DNA of 64,000 bases from Xiphophorus maculatus (lineage: Eukaryota > Chordata > Actinopteri > Cyprinodontiformes > Poeciliidae), in assembly GCF_002775205.1 (NCBI RefSeq), contig NC_036445.1:5228802-5292801 (forward strand), in the 5' to 3' direction. The position numbers and the translations under genes are program-made. Below are positions 39,527-50,430 of this stretch, in pieces. Under the pieces are notes generated by a model. That model was not told where the DNA came from, ran no database searches, and saw only the letters and a program-made list of their open reading frames with translations. Numbering within the stretch: position 1 is the first letter of the stretch; the number at the start of each line of letters is the position of its first letter.

Positions 39527-39708
39527 GATTGGCTGGTTCCACCCCTTCCTCTTGTCATGACGTCCTTCCTGCTTCACTAGAGGGACACGTGCAAGTTCTA
39601 ACATCTCTGAGTCGAGGGGGAAGGCTTCAAACTTCAGCATTTATACTGTCCCGATAGGTGTACAGTTTTTATTTTCTTGTGAAAGGCTTTACCGAATAAG
39701 CAGTCAAC
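39527..39708 (+). promoter_or_regulatory. gnl2 proximal promoter and 5' UTR with CCAAT, CRE-like and E-box motifs
   Basis: Immediately upstream of the gnl2 start codon I see an inverted CCAAT box (ATTGG, 39528-39532), a CRE-like TGACGTC (39558-39564) and a palindromic E-box CACGTG (39586-39591). The E-box is the MYC/MAX/USF type often found at ribosome-biogenesis genes. The region is less A+T-rich than its surroundings. The transcription start cannot be fixed from sequence alone. The motifs are seen directly; their use is inferred. Confidence 0.5.
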
Positions 39709-42700
39709 ATGGTAAAGCCTCAGTTTAAGGGGAAGAACTCGATAAACCCTTCTTCATCCAGCTCGAACCCCGGTAAGCTAGACAGTTTGTTTACACCTGT
39801 AGCTAACTGCAGCTAATAGCTTTAGCGTGCTCTTCTACTCACTGTATCCTGGATGTAAATGCTGCTGGTTACTTCTTCAAGTAACCATTTAATCCAAAAT
39901 TTAGCTATGATAGTTTAACATTTTACCTCGCAGCCTTTTGGTTGTTTCATTGAAGTAATTTATTCCAAGTTGCAACCTCGCAGTTTCTCCCACTAGATTC
40001 ACATGCACAGAGCAACAACATATAACTTATGCAGATGTATTTGCGGAGAGTTATTCATCAAACTTTCCCCTCGAAAGATCCAAGAATTTACATTAAGATA
40101 TAGTTTGTTAAGGTTCTTCATTATAAAGTTGGAAAGAATGGACACAAGCAGTTGCGATGTTATTTTTATTGCGATGGCGTTATTTTTATTTTATCTTATG
40201 TTTTTTTTTTTATTTAAATGTATTACATTTATTGTCTATGCTATTTTTGTATATGTAAAGTTTTAATCTGCATAACAAAACTGTCTTGACCATTGGTTCC
40301 CCAGATCGAGCCAAAGGTGCAGGGGGAAACAACATGAGGGACAGAGCCACCATTAAGCGTCTGAATATGTACAGACAAAAACAAAGATGGTAATGACTGA
40401 TAACATATTCTATGTTTGTAACAGGATTGTTTGTAGCTTTCAGCTTAAATATAAACATAAGTGCTATATTAACACTGATGGGCTGGTTCTATCTACAGTA
40501 ACAACCGAGGGAAAGTTATCAAACCTTTACAGTACCAGTCTACAGTAGCACCAGGAACAGTTGCAAGAGTTGAACCCAACATCAAATGGTTTAGTGAGTA
40601 TGTTTTCTTTCTATTGCTGCTAATGACGGAGAGATTATTATTTGTTCTGGCATTGTTTTATTCTGAATATCATTTATTTGTATTTGTGATTGATATTAAA
40701 CTCAGAATGTATTTGCATGTTACATTTAGAATTGTCTCTATGTTGATATGATTTTAGTTTTACCCAAAAAATGGATAATTGTTCGAGTAATATTTCAGTC
40801 GACATATACTTGACTAACATCATTAATGCAATGTATATGATTACAAGTAAATATGCACCTATATTTTCAGGTATAGATAAGATTTACTTTCTAATGATAT
40901 AATGATGATAGTGATAATAATTGGGGGGAGAGTTTCTGTCAAATATGTAGTGGTTGCAAAGTTATAGGCAATGTTTTAATTTCTGACAGGAATAAATTTT
41001 ATGTGTTTGGTTGCTTTAGATAAAGTCGTATTTAAATGCCTCCGTAAATGTGATTAATTGCAAAATATTTGAACCAATTGAGCCTTGACTCATGTTTGGG
41101 TCTTATGTGTTTCAGCAAACACTCGAGTGATAAAGCAGTCAGCCCTCCAGAAGTTTCAAGAGGAGATGGGAGCAGTACAGAAGGATCCATACCGTGTGGT
41201 GATGAGGCAGAGCAAACTGCCCATGTCTCTTTTGCATGACAGAGCCAAAGCTCATGTGAGTAAAGTAGCATAGCCATAACACAAAATCCAAATAACACCA
41301 AGTCGTTTTAGTTGTTGTAACATTTAGTACAATCTCTTATGAAAAATAGACATCTTTTATAATCCACTAAAGATACCTTTAATCATCTTAAGAAAGTATT
41401 CATACCCCTGGAACTTTTCACATTAGAACCACAAATTGCTTTTCACTGGGGTTTTGGGATGAACACAGAGTCACACTTTATTTTCAAAGTGGAAAAAAGA
41501 TGCTCTCTTTTCAATTGTTTTATGTTTTCCAAAAGAGTAATAAGAAAAGTGTATCATGTATTCATGAAGGAACACAGATGAAAAATAGGCTTTTGGCATT
41601 TAAAGAAATGTTAATGTGCCTTGTCCCTGCCAAATAAATTAATTTAAAAAAATTAATCAGCTCACCTGCCTATAATATTTCTATCAGCTTTGCACATTAC
41701 TCTTTACAAAAAACCTCAAGCTTTGATTTAAACCACTGTAGCTCTGGCTTCATCCTCCACCCCATTCTAAAGTCTTTTGCAGCCCGTAAAAAGGTTTTAT
41801 TAAGAGCATAGTCCTTTATTTAGCTCAATTTGCACATTTAAAACCATGCTAGTTGAGTCAGAGTGCTATAAAACATCCTGAAACAGGTAAAGAAACACTT
41901 AATAAAAATAATACAATGAGAAAAGCAGTGCTAACTTGATTTTAGAACAGCACCAAACTGTCAACAATATTGTGTTATAAACTAATTAACCATGTTATAA
42001 ATTTCTTTACAATTTTATGATGTGTTTCTTGGGCTTCCACTTTGGAATTATGGACTACTTTGTGTTGACTCTAATGTGATTAAAATGTGAAACTCTTACA
42101 AGCATATAAATGTTGTGTCAAGGTTCTGTATGGATATTTTCTTTCAAATGCTGAGCTTTTCCTGGAAGCTGTTGTGTTTCCATTTTTATATAAAGGCCAG
42201 TATTTGATTGCTTAGATGAACTCACTTGTTCCAGAAAAAAGTCATGAATTAAAGGATCTTTCTGATTTCTTTTTAAGGGCCTTTGTTTGGGTTCTTGGCA
42301 TGAGTATTTTCTGACAACCTCTGTAACCTTATTCTTCTAAAGAAATGTTGCAATAGAGGCATGGCTTTTGTTTCAGAATCACTGGAAGATTTGATTAGCA
42401 CTGGCATGGTCTCAGGGTGTTTTGTTGGCTTTTTTGCTACATATTTGGGTGCTCTGTTTACTGTATACTTTTGTTCTGTGTTGTCTTAAAGGCTTGAAGG
42501 GCTGTATTGAAAATTTGTTCAAATTCGGGGGAAAGGGAGAATATATCTTTCACCAACAGCAAAAACTTTCCTTTATCGTGTCTTATCAGATATCTACTTT
42601 TTATCTTACAGCTATATACCATGCATTTTGTTCATTGTACAATACAACTATAAATACACAGCCATGCTCTTCGTATATAGCTTTTGTTATACACAGAATG

Positions 42701-45700
42701 GGTTGTAAGTGTTTAAGGACAAATATCATGTATGTATGCACACTACTATGTTTTGAAAAGCAAGGTTGTGAGTCTTACGTTCCGAACAATCAGTGGTCTT
42801 AATGTGTTTTTCTATACTCCTGTAGAACTCTAAGGTGCACATATTAGACACTGAGGGATTTGAGACCACATTTGGACCTAAGGCTCAGAGGAAGCGGCCC
42901 AATCTCCTGGTTGGAGATGTGAAGGATCTTGTAGAGAGAGCGGAGGCTTCAGCATTGAACTACAGTGCCGACAAAGACACAAACTTGGTGACAGAGGACA
43001 CTGGTGTCCGGTATGATTTTTACTTATTCTAATCACAAAATGGAACTTTTTTAAAGTCTATGTATAGTTATATTTAAAGATAGTGACAGACTTTTGCAAC
43101 AGGGAGGAAGTGCGTGAGGAGATTTTCAAAAAGGGCCAATCGAAGAGGATCTGGGGAGAACTCTACAAGGTAACACTCCTGTATACTTGATTAATGAGTC
43201 TTAGTATTAAAATATTGACAAGTATTTTAAAGAAAATAAAACTCCCTCCCCCCAAAAAGTGGTTGCTATGTAAATGTCTTTTCACCATCTTGGACATTTC
43301 ATGTAGCTTTTTTGTTTTTCCCTTGCTCAGATACTCTTTTGTCTCCAAGTGCTGAAAAAAAAAAGAAACATGTTTAAATGTTCCTTGAAAAGGGAAAAAA
43401 GCAACAGGTGGAGGCTTTACCTGCTTTAGAACATATTGCCCATTAACCTATAGATTAATCAGGCTGCCATGGATTTAAAAAAATAATCTATCCTCTGGCA
43501 GCATCATCATAAGCCATCTAATATAAACCTCAGGGTTTTTATCCTCATAGTCTGAGGTCTTTAAAACGGGATGTCAAGCTGTTTGTGTTTCAGTCAGTGA
43601 TCTAGAGTTAATTGGATTCATTCTGGATTCGTGTTTTAAAGGTGATCGACTCGTCTGATGTCATAATCCAAGTGCTGGATGCCCGTGATCCGATGGGAAC
43701 CCGCTCCAAAAGCATTGAGACATATCTGAAGAAAGAGAAACCTTGGAAACATCTCATCTTTGTATTAAACAAGTGTGATCTTATCCCTACCTGGGTCACG
43801 GTGAGATGTTTAGAGCATTTTCACTTTGTTTTCTGGGTTGCTTTAACTGCTATAGTCTTTAGTAATTTGTCTTCTTGACTGCCTTTTCCCCACAAATCAG
43901 AAACGGTGGGTTGCCGTTCTGTCCCAAGAGTATCCAACTCTAGCTTTCCATGCCAGCCTGACCAACTCATTTGGTAAAGGTTCTCTCATCCAGCTCCTCA
44001 GGCAGTTTGGGAAGGTAAGCTAATGCTTCCAAATGGAAATCTACTTGACTTTTTTTTGATGCATAAAGCTCAAATAAAAGTGTAAAATGAAGCTAAAATC
44101 TGCATTTAGTTCAACAACTGGTCTGAATAATCTAGTCACAGCAATACAACAAAATAACAATTATTTAAACTTAATATATCATTAAGTTTAAGAATAATAA
44201 TCTTGATTGTTAAAATCCAGATTCAAAAGATACTTTATTAAAAGTTTGTCTTTTAAAACATCAATTACTTCAGATGCCTTCAGGTTTTTAAGATGACTGT
44301 TCTACAAGGGAGGGTTTTATAGGAGCAAGCATTGCCTCAGAGAGGGTGTTTTGTTGCAGTAGTTGTATCCAAATGCCCAGTCTTGAATACTTGGCATTCA
44401 GATACAAGTACATCTGATAACTACATGTACTCTCAAATACAACTTTTGTTGTTATTTGAGTGGTATACTAACAGAGTTTGGAGGTTTACTGCAAATTTCT
44501 CATTTAAGATCAATTCTTCATATTCAGTTTTGTCCTCATTCTTGATTTTTTATACGTTTGATCTTATGAGATTGTCACATTAGGTTAACTTTGAATAAGG
44601 ATACCATCATTTCAAAATGTGTTTACAAAAAATAAGAATGTCATATGAAATCTTAGTGTTTATTCCAAATAGAAAAGCAGCAGTTATTCCTGTTGCTATG
44701 AATATAATATAACATATATATTATCATGCATCTTACATTGTTTACCGGTAACATTTGTTCCCTATTGCAATTTGAATGCATTGACAGTTAAAACACTTAA
44801 ATAAATACCTCATGAGTCATCAGTAGAGTTTACAAAAACTTGGAAAGCAGTTTAGTACACTTCAAAAAACCTTTTCTTTTAGTTTAAATCACCTTATCAA
44901 TAACTCCTCATTCGTCTGGCTTTTTTACCTGCCCTTGCCTCGGCTATGCTTCCAACATGTTTGATAGATGAAGTGGAATGCTTTAAATTATGAGCTGTTT
45001 TCCTGTCCAAAGATTTTAGTTCCAGCGAGCTGACCTTTTATAAACATTTTCAAGCCCATGTTTTTTATGGACATTTTGTATTTGAGCTAAGCCTGCTTTG
45101 TTTATATTGGAATCAAAATGAAGAAAATTGTTTACTAACTTGAACTCGCATTTAAGTCGGTATAAAGCAGTGTTGAAGCGCCTCTGTATGATATTGCGAG
45201 TTTTGTTGTGTTTTCCTTCATGTGCAGCTCCACACAGACAAGAAACAGATAAGCGTGGGTTTCATTGGCTACCCAAATGTGGGAAAGAGTTCAGTTATCA
45301 ACACTTTGCGCTCAAAAAAGGTCTGCAACGTGGCACCCCTCGCTGGAGAAACAAAGGTAGAGTCGACATTTGATCGCGCATGTTTCATCAGTGTTTCTTC
45401 TTACTCATCAAAGTTAGCATTCAACCCATACCTCCCACAGGTGTGGCAGTACATCACACTAATGAGGCGCATCTTCCTCATCGACTGCCCCGGTGTCGTT
45501 TACCCATCAGAGGACAGCGAGTCTGATATAGTCCTAAAGGGAGTGGTAAGTGATTTTTTTTTTCTGTAGTTCTGTGAGAAAATGAATTTGTCTGTGTTCT
45601 GAGTAATGCTGAAAATTAAACAATAAAAAAAAATAAAAAATTACACACAAATTACAGATTTATTTAGAATAGTCCAAGTGTACACAAGATTCCTATGAAG

Positions 45701-48700
45701 TCTAGAAAATTTAAATGGAATTAATTTTGGTTACAGACAGAGTCCACAAGTGGATTCATATTCACAAAGAGAAAAAGTAAAAATCTATGTTCTCCAAATA
45801 TGTTGGAACTATTTTTTTCATTATGCTGCAGTAAAAAACTGAAATGAACTTCAAAATGTATTAAAGCAGAACACCGTTTTATCAGTTGGAACTTTTAAAG
45901 ATATTCTAAGTATGATGTCTGAAACCTGCACATGCTTCATCTCAAATATTTAATGTCAGTTTTAGCCTACGCCTTTGTCTCAATATTGTTTTTATTGTTT
46001 TATAACCTCAACAATGTTCTTAAGGTTTGTTTACTAAAATAGTGTTATGCTGGATCTTCTTGTGTGTTCTTCCCTCCCTGCCAGGTTGTTATTGTAAATA
46101 TAAATTTGTTATTAATAATTCAGCAGGTTAAATAAATCAATAAATGTAATTGGCAGTCTCAGTAAGATGATTAACTTAACTTTGAGACTTCCAGAAATAT
46201 TTTTAAAGTACAACACGTCCCATGACATAATGATCCATAAAAGCTGGGACGGATAAAACAGAACAACCTTTCTGTGTTCTGTTCAGCTTTGGTGTTTACT
46301 TGTAGAAGTGTTGCTCTCTCAAATAAAATGAATCACAGACATAGATCACAAAAAGTCTCCTTTTGAATAGCTTTTTAAAGGTATCTGCTTTTTTTACTTT
46401 AATGTGAACACATTTCTCACTGGAAAAAAAACCTTTATTCTTTTTTATGATGTACTTTCACAGCAAACGGTGTTGTTGGTAACTCTTTTTGTTGTTGTGT
46501 TTACTGATCCCAAAACAGACAATTTCCATCTTGTCTGTTCACAGTCAGGGAGAGTGAAGGTGGAAATTTTCTGTCTGTTGTTTAGTTTTTTTTTCTCTGC
46601 ACCTCTGCTTTTATTTTTTTAAAATGGAGCAATCCAGATCGCAAATATCTGGGGAAAAATCTCTTTATTACATAGAGTAATGAGGACCCATCCTCAGCAG
46701 TGTGTTTCAAGATTGGTTAAATATGTATTGATAATTAAACCCAGAAAATATTTTTGCAGGAAAAAACAAACACCTGTCTCAATTTTCTCTGAAAGGAAAA
46801 TATTTGCAGTTTGCAGTGGAGTTACTATAACTTAAAGGTTGCACCTTCATATTTTACATTTCTTCTTTTCCTCTTCCTTGGTAAGGTTCAAGTGGAGAAG
46901 ATCAAAAACCCAGAAGAGCACATCGGTGCGGTACTGGAACGAGCCAAACCCGAGTACATCCAGAAGACTTACCGAATTCCAACATGGAGTTCTGCTGATG
47001 ACTTCCTTGAGAAGCTGGCATTCCGTACTGGGAAGCTTCTAAAGGTTTGATTCTTCATTTCTTATAAGATTTAAACACAGGGTTTGTAAAGTGCCTAAAA
47101 CCCTTGAAAATGATTAAAACTTAAAATTTAACGAGAACATTTTTTAAATTTTTTTAATGACTTTTTTGTATATTGTGTTTAAGAAAGTCATTTACCTTAA
47201 CACAATTTGCTTGGATTGTTTCAATGCAATGAATATTTATTATTCTTAACAGTTCAGCGACTTATTAATCAACTTATATTTTATACCGTATATTAAAGTT
47301 ATTGATATTGGTGGATTTTGTGTTAAATGTGTCTGGCGTATTGTGTGTGTGGGAGAGAGAGAGACATTGCAAAACATACAGTTTTTCTATGTTTTAATTT
47401 ACTTTTCTGTAGAATGTAGAATACTACCACCGAAATTTTTTTTTTTTATTTACGTGTGGTAAATAGTTTGAAAACGTATCTTTAAACTGCTTGAAAAGTG
47501 CTTGAATTTAAAAAGTGTATGAACCCTTCAAGCATATTTTATTCTCTCTATATTATTCAATAAAGATCACCTTTGCACATTAAAAGAGCTGTCAAGTTTT
47601 GGTATTTGAACTATAAACACTTTTTTTCTTATCTGTATTTTACAGGGAGGTGAGCCCGATCTCAGTACGGTCTCCAAAATGGTTTTAAATGACTGGCAGA
47701 GGGGACGGATCCCCTTCTTTGTGAAGCCTCCTGGACCAGAGGGAGATCCAGAAGTAAGAGTTTGCAAAGTCTTTTCCTTCTCCTTCACCAGCCTGTTTTT
47801 TTACGTAAATTACTGGGACTTCTGTAGGATGAAAAACCATGGCCCCTGGAAGGTCCACCGGCTGCAGAGGAGAACGTTCAGGAGGAACAGGCTGATAATC
47901 TGGACGGCGCGTCCGGAGAACAAGAGGAACAGCAGCAGCGGCAGAAGGAACAGGTCCAGAAGATCCTTGCTAATGTCCGACAGAACTTTGGCAAGATCAA
48001 TGTGGCGCCTGAGTTCACTGAGGAAGATTTGATTCCTGTGGAGATGCCAGACTTGGACTTGTCTGATTTTTCTGGCTCCGACGTTGATGAGGACGTTGAC
48101 AAAGACGAGGGAGGGCAGGAAGACGAGCCCAGTGCAGAGCCAGCTGATGGAGATGCTGAGGTCTCTGAGGACACACCATCTCAGACTGACGGTACCAAAG
48201 GCAAAAAGAGTTTACGGGAGGTAATCCGTGAGCACGATGAGAAAATTACGAAGTACAAGCAGTTCCTGGACCGAGCCAAATCCAAGCGCTTCTCTGAAAT
48301 CCGGTAAGTTTTGGTGTCCAAATTTCTTACTACATATTTTCTTTGTCTTGGACTGGACTTTTTTTGTTCGTTAATGAGATGTTGGCAGACAGAGAGATGC
48401 CAGGCGCATCAAGGAGGTCCATGGAAATCAAGCTTTAAGGACTAACAGCTGTCATTTTGACTAATCGGTAGCCTGTTCCCAAAATGTATTTCATCGAGTT
48501 CCTTTTCTTTCTTTTTTTTTAATCAATTTGAGCCCACAGACCAAATTACAAATCATATCCAAGCTCTTCAGTTAGATTTAGTCCAATTTAGTTTATTTCT
48601 GCAAATCCCTGAAGAAATAAACTGTTTGCTTTGCTTGGAAAACTTAGTAGTTTGCTATTTTTCATCTGTTTGGACAGAATACCAAAGGCACTTTCTGAGA

Positions 48701-50052
48701 AAGTGTTTACAGACCTCAAGACCAAGCAAGAAGCAGCTAAACAAGCACAGAAGAGAGAGAATCCGTCAACAGGTACGACCATTTATCTCTGAGTTTGGCA
48801 ATGGATTTTGAAATCGAGTCAGATGTGGTGGACATCCAAACGTTTTCAACAGCAAAACTCTTTGACTCAGTCAGGCTAACATTTAAATACTGATGGCTGT
48901 TTTTTTATCTGACTTATTTCAGTTACAAACCAGAAGAGCAAGAAGAGGAAAAGTGCGGCAGATGATGATAAATCTATTCCGCAGCACAGGCTTACATCTA
49001 AACAGGTTTGCAGCTTTTGTTTGTCTTGTGTCAAATAAAGGGTCTCGATTAACTAGTCACAGCCCTTCAACTTTTTTACGTTTTGTCACATTACAAAACA
49101 TAAAGATGTAAAACAAAGACATTTGTGAACAAACGGCATCCCGAAGACCACGGAACAAGAAAACATTGTAGGGAAACAATCTTACAAAGATATAGCTGTC
49201 CACTCAATCTGATTAAAAGTAACCAAGAGGCCTGTGCTAAATCTGATGGAGCTGTAGGCAAAGTGCAAACTTAAAGAAATTTGCATCAAGACGTGAACAT
49301 TCCTGCTTGCGGATGCTTAATATCTAACCTGAATGAGTTTGAGCTTTTTCACCAAGAAGAACGGGCAGGAATTTCAGTCTCAACATGTGCAAATATGGTT
49401 GAGATTCAAGCAGAACAATGTTTTGCAATTTTATAATTCCTGCAGTATCACTGTCACAAGGGCTGCAATAAATATTTGCTAACTAGTTAAGTGTTATGCA
49501 GTGATACTCTGAGTGTATCATTTAAAATTCCAATAAAATTCCTTGAAATTTGGTTGTCAAAGTTTAAGAGGAATGAATATTTTTGTGTAGCATTGTGGGC
49601 TGGTCTATATACACTGCTCAAAAAATAAAGGAAACACTCAAATAACACATCCTAGATCTGAATGAAAGAAATATTCTCATTGAATACTTTGTTCTGTACA
49701 AAGTTCCATTTGCACAACAGCAGGTGAAATTGATTGTCAATCAGTGTTGCTTCCTAAGTGGACAGTTTGATTTCACAGAAGTTTGATGTACTTTGAGTTA
49801 TATTGTGTTGTTTAAGTGTTCCCTTTATTTTTTTGAGCAGTATATATAATATTAGAAACTGTTTAATGTTTTTGATGCCCTTTTTGTTCCTTTTTTTAAT
49901 GTCTACAGAGGAGAGCACTGGACCGTGCTAAGAAGGGGAAGAAAGTTGGAGTGCGTTACTATGAAACGCACAATGTGAAAAACAAGAACAAGAACAGAAA
50001 GATTCCAGCACCGCCTGCAGAAAGTCGTGGGGCTAAAAGATCAAAGCACTAG
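39709..50052 (+). CDS. gnl2: Nucleolar GTP-binding protein 2 (Nog2/Ngp-1), complete, 16 coding exons
   Basis: Circularly permuted GTPase needed for pre-60S ribosome maturation in the nucleolus and nucleus (family knowledge). Coding exons read as 39709-39772, 40305-40389, 40499-40593, 41116-41255, 42826-43010, 43103-43169, 43642-43800, 43901-44014, 45228-45356, 45441-45545, 46886-47044, 47646-47753, 47828-48303, 48678-48772, 48923-49005 and 49909-50052, all with GT-AG introns and continuous phase. They sum to 2208 nt, or 735 aa; the human protein, from memory, is 731. The N-terminus [15 protein letters not shown] and the following NGP1NT-type region are recognisable. The GTPase motifs come in permuted order: G4 NKCD at residues 255-258, then G1 GYPNVGKSS at 317-325, then G3 DCPG at 361-364. 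An acidic E/D/Q-rich stretch lies in exon 13, and the C-terminus is lysine-rich ([18 protein letters not shown]), suiting nucleolar targeting. The start has a good context (A at -3, G at +4). Identity is very secure. Confidence 0.97.
41385..41575 (+). mobile_element. Tc1-type terminal fragment in gnl2 intron 4
   Basis: AAGTATTCATACCCCTGGAA, then CATTAGAACCACAAATTGC and CACTGGGGTTTTGGGATGAA, is the terminal region of a fish Tc1 element. No matching right end was found; the right limit is a guess. Confidence 0.55.
44165..44191. repeat. 11-bp hairpin in gnl2 intron 8
   Basis: TTAAACTTAAT and ATTAAGTTTAA around ATATC, in an A+T-rich intron; weak evidence of anything beyond composition. Confidence 0.7.
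49055..49592 (+). mobile_element. Decayed Tc1-type element in gnl2 intron 15
   Basis: CAACTTTTTTACGTTTTGTC with CACATTACAAAACATAAAG at the left, GTGAACAAACGGCATCCCGA and CTAAATCTGATGGAGCTGTA inside, and GAATGAATATTTTTGTGTAG at the right follow the terminal and internal vocabulary of fish Tc1 elements. No usable frame is left. It lies in the intron directly before the last gnl2 coding exon and abuts another element. Confidence 0.55.
49605..49848. mobile_element. Non-autonomous Tc1/mariner-type element with TIRs in gnl2 intron 15
   Basis: Left end ACTGCTCAAAAAATAAAGG and right end CCTTTATTTTTTTGAGCAGT are inverted repeats of about 27 bp with few mismatches, bounded by TATATA on both sides as expected for TA target sites. 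The interior (GATTGTCAATCAGTGTTGCT, CTAAGTGGACAGTTTGATTT) matches the terminal regions of a well-known vertebrate Tc1-type element. At about 240 bp it has no transposase, so it is a MITE-like deletion derivative. Confidence 0.88.
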
Positions 50053-50181
50053 ACGGGGAATAAACACAAAACTATACATATTTAAACTGGCCAAATTGGC
50101 TACATTTTATTGAAATGACAAGCTAGGCAAAATCTCGAAGCTAAACATTGACATGTCTTTTTTCCGGTGGTCATGTGATAC

Positions 50182-50187
50182 TTTATT
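50182..50187 (-). terminator. dnali1 poly(A) signal AATAAA (minus strand)
   Basis: On the minus strand AATAAA (TTTATT on plus) lies about 244 nt past the dnali1 stop codon; another lies further on near 50106-50111. No minus-strand AATAAA was noticed nearer the stop. Both positions are inside the gnl2 3' UTR, so the two transcripts would overlap. Confidence 0.5.
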
Positions 50188-50331
50188 TTGACTGCAAGCA
50201 AATGGTCGCACCTTGCCCTCTCAACTCTTGAACTACATGTAATTCCTCATTCACAAGTGAGCTGCTCTCTTGACATTCAAGAGAAATGGTCAGTGTGTTA
50301 ACTGCTTAAAATATAGCTGTCATGCTCTACA

Positions 50332-50337
50332 AATAAA
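50332..50337 (+). terminator. gnl2 poly(A) signal AATAAA
   Basis: AATAAA lies 280 nt after the gnl2 stop codon, within a CAAATAAAATG context. A second AATAAA at 50059-50064 is only 7 nt past the stop and is less likely to be the main signal. Assigned from position; cleavage sites were not verified. Confidence 0.6.
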
Positions 50338-50430
50338 ATGCTAAATTTCCTGCAGCTGTCAACTCATTCATTTATCAAGTGGAGAAAAAAAAACATCTTG
50401 TACTAAATCTGCTATCCGGTGTGAGAGGTT

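Noticed and set aside
45222..45569. A separate 115-aa GTPase gene
   Set aside because: It is gnl2 exons 9 and 10 read through the 84-nt intron.
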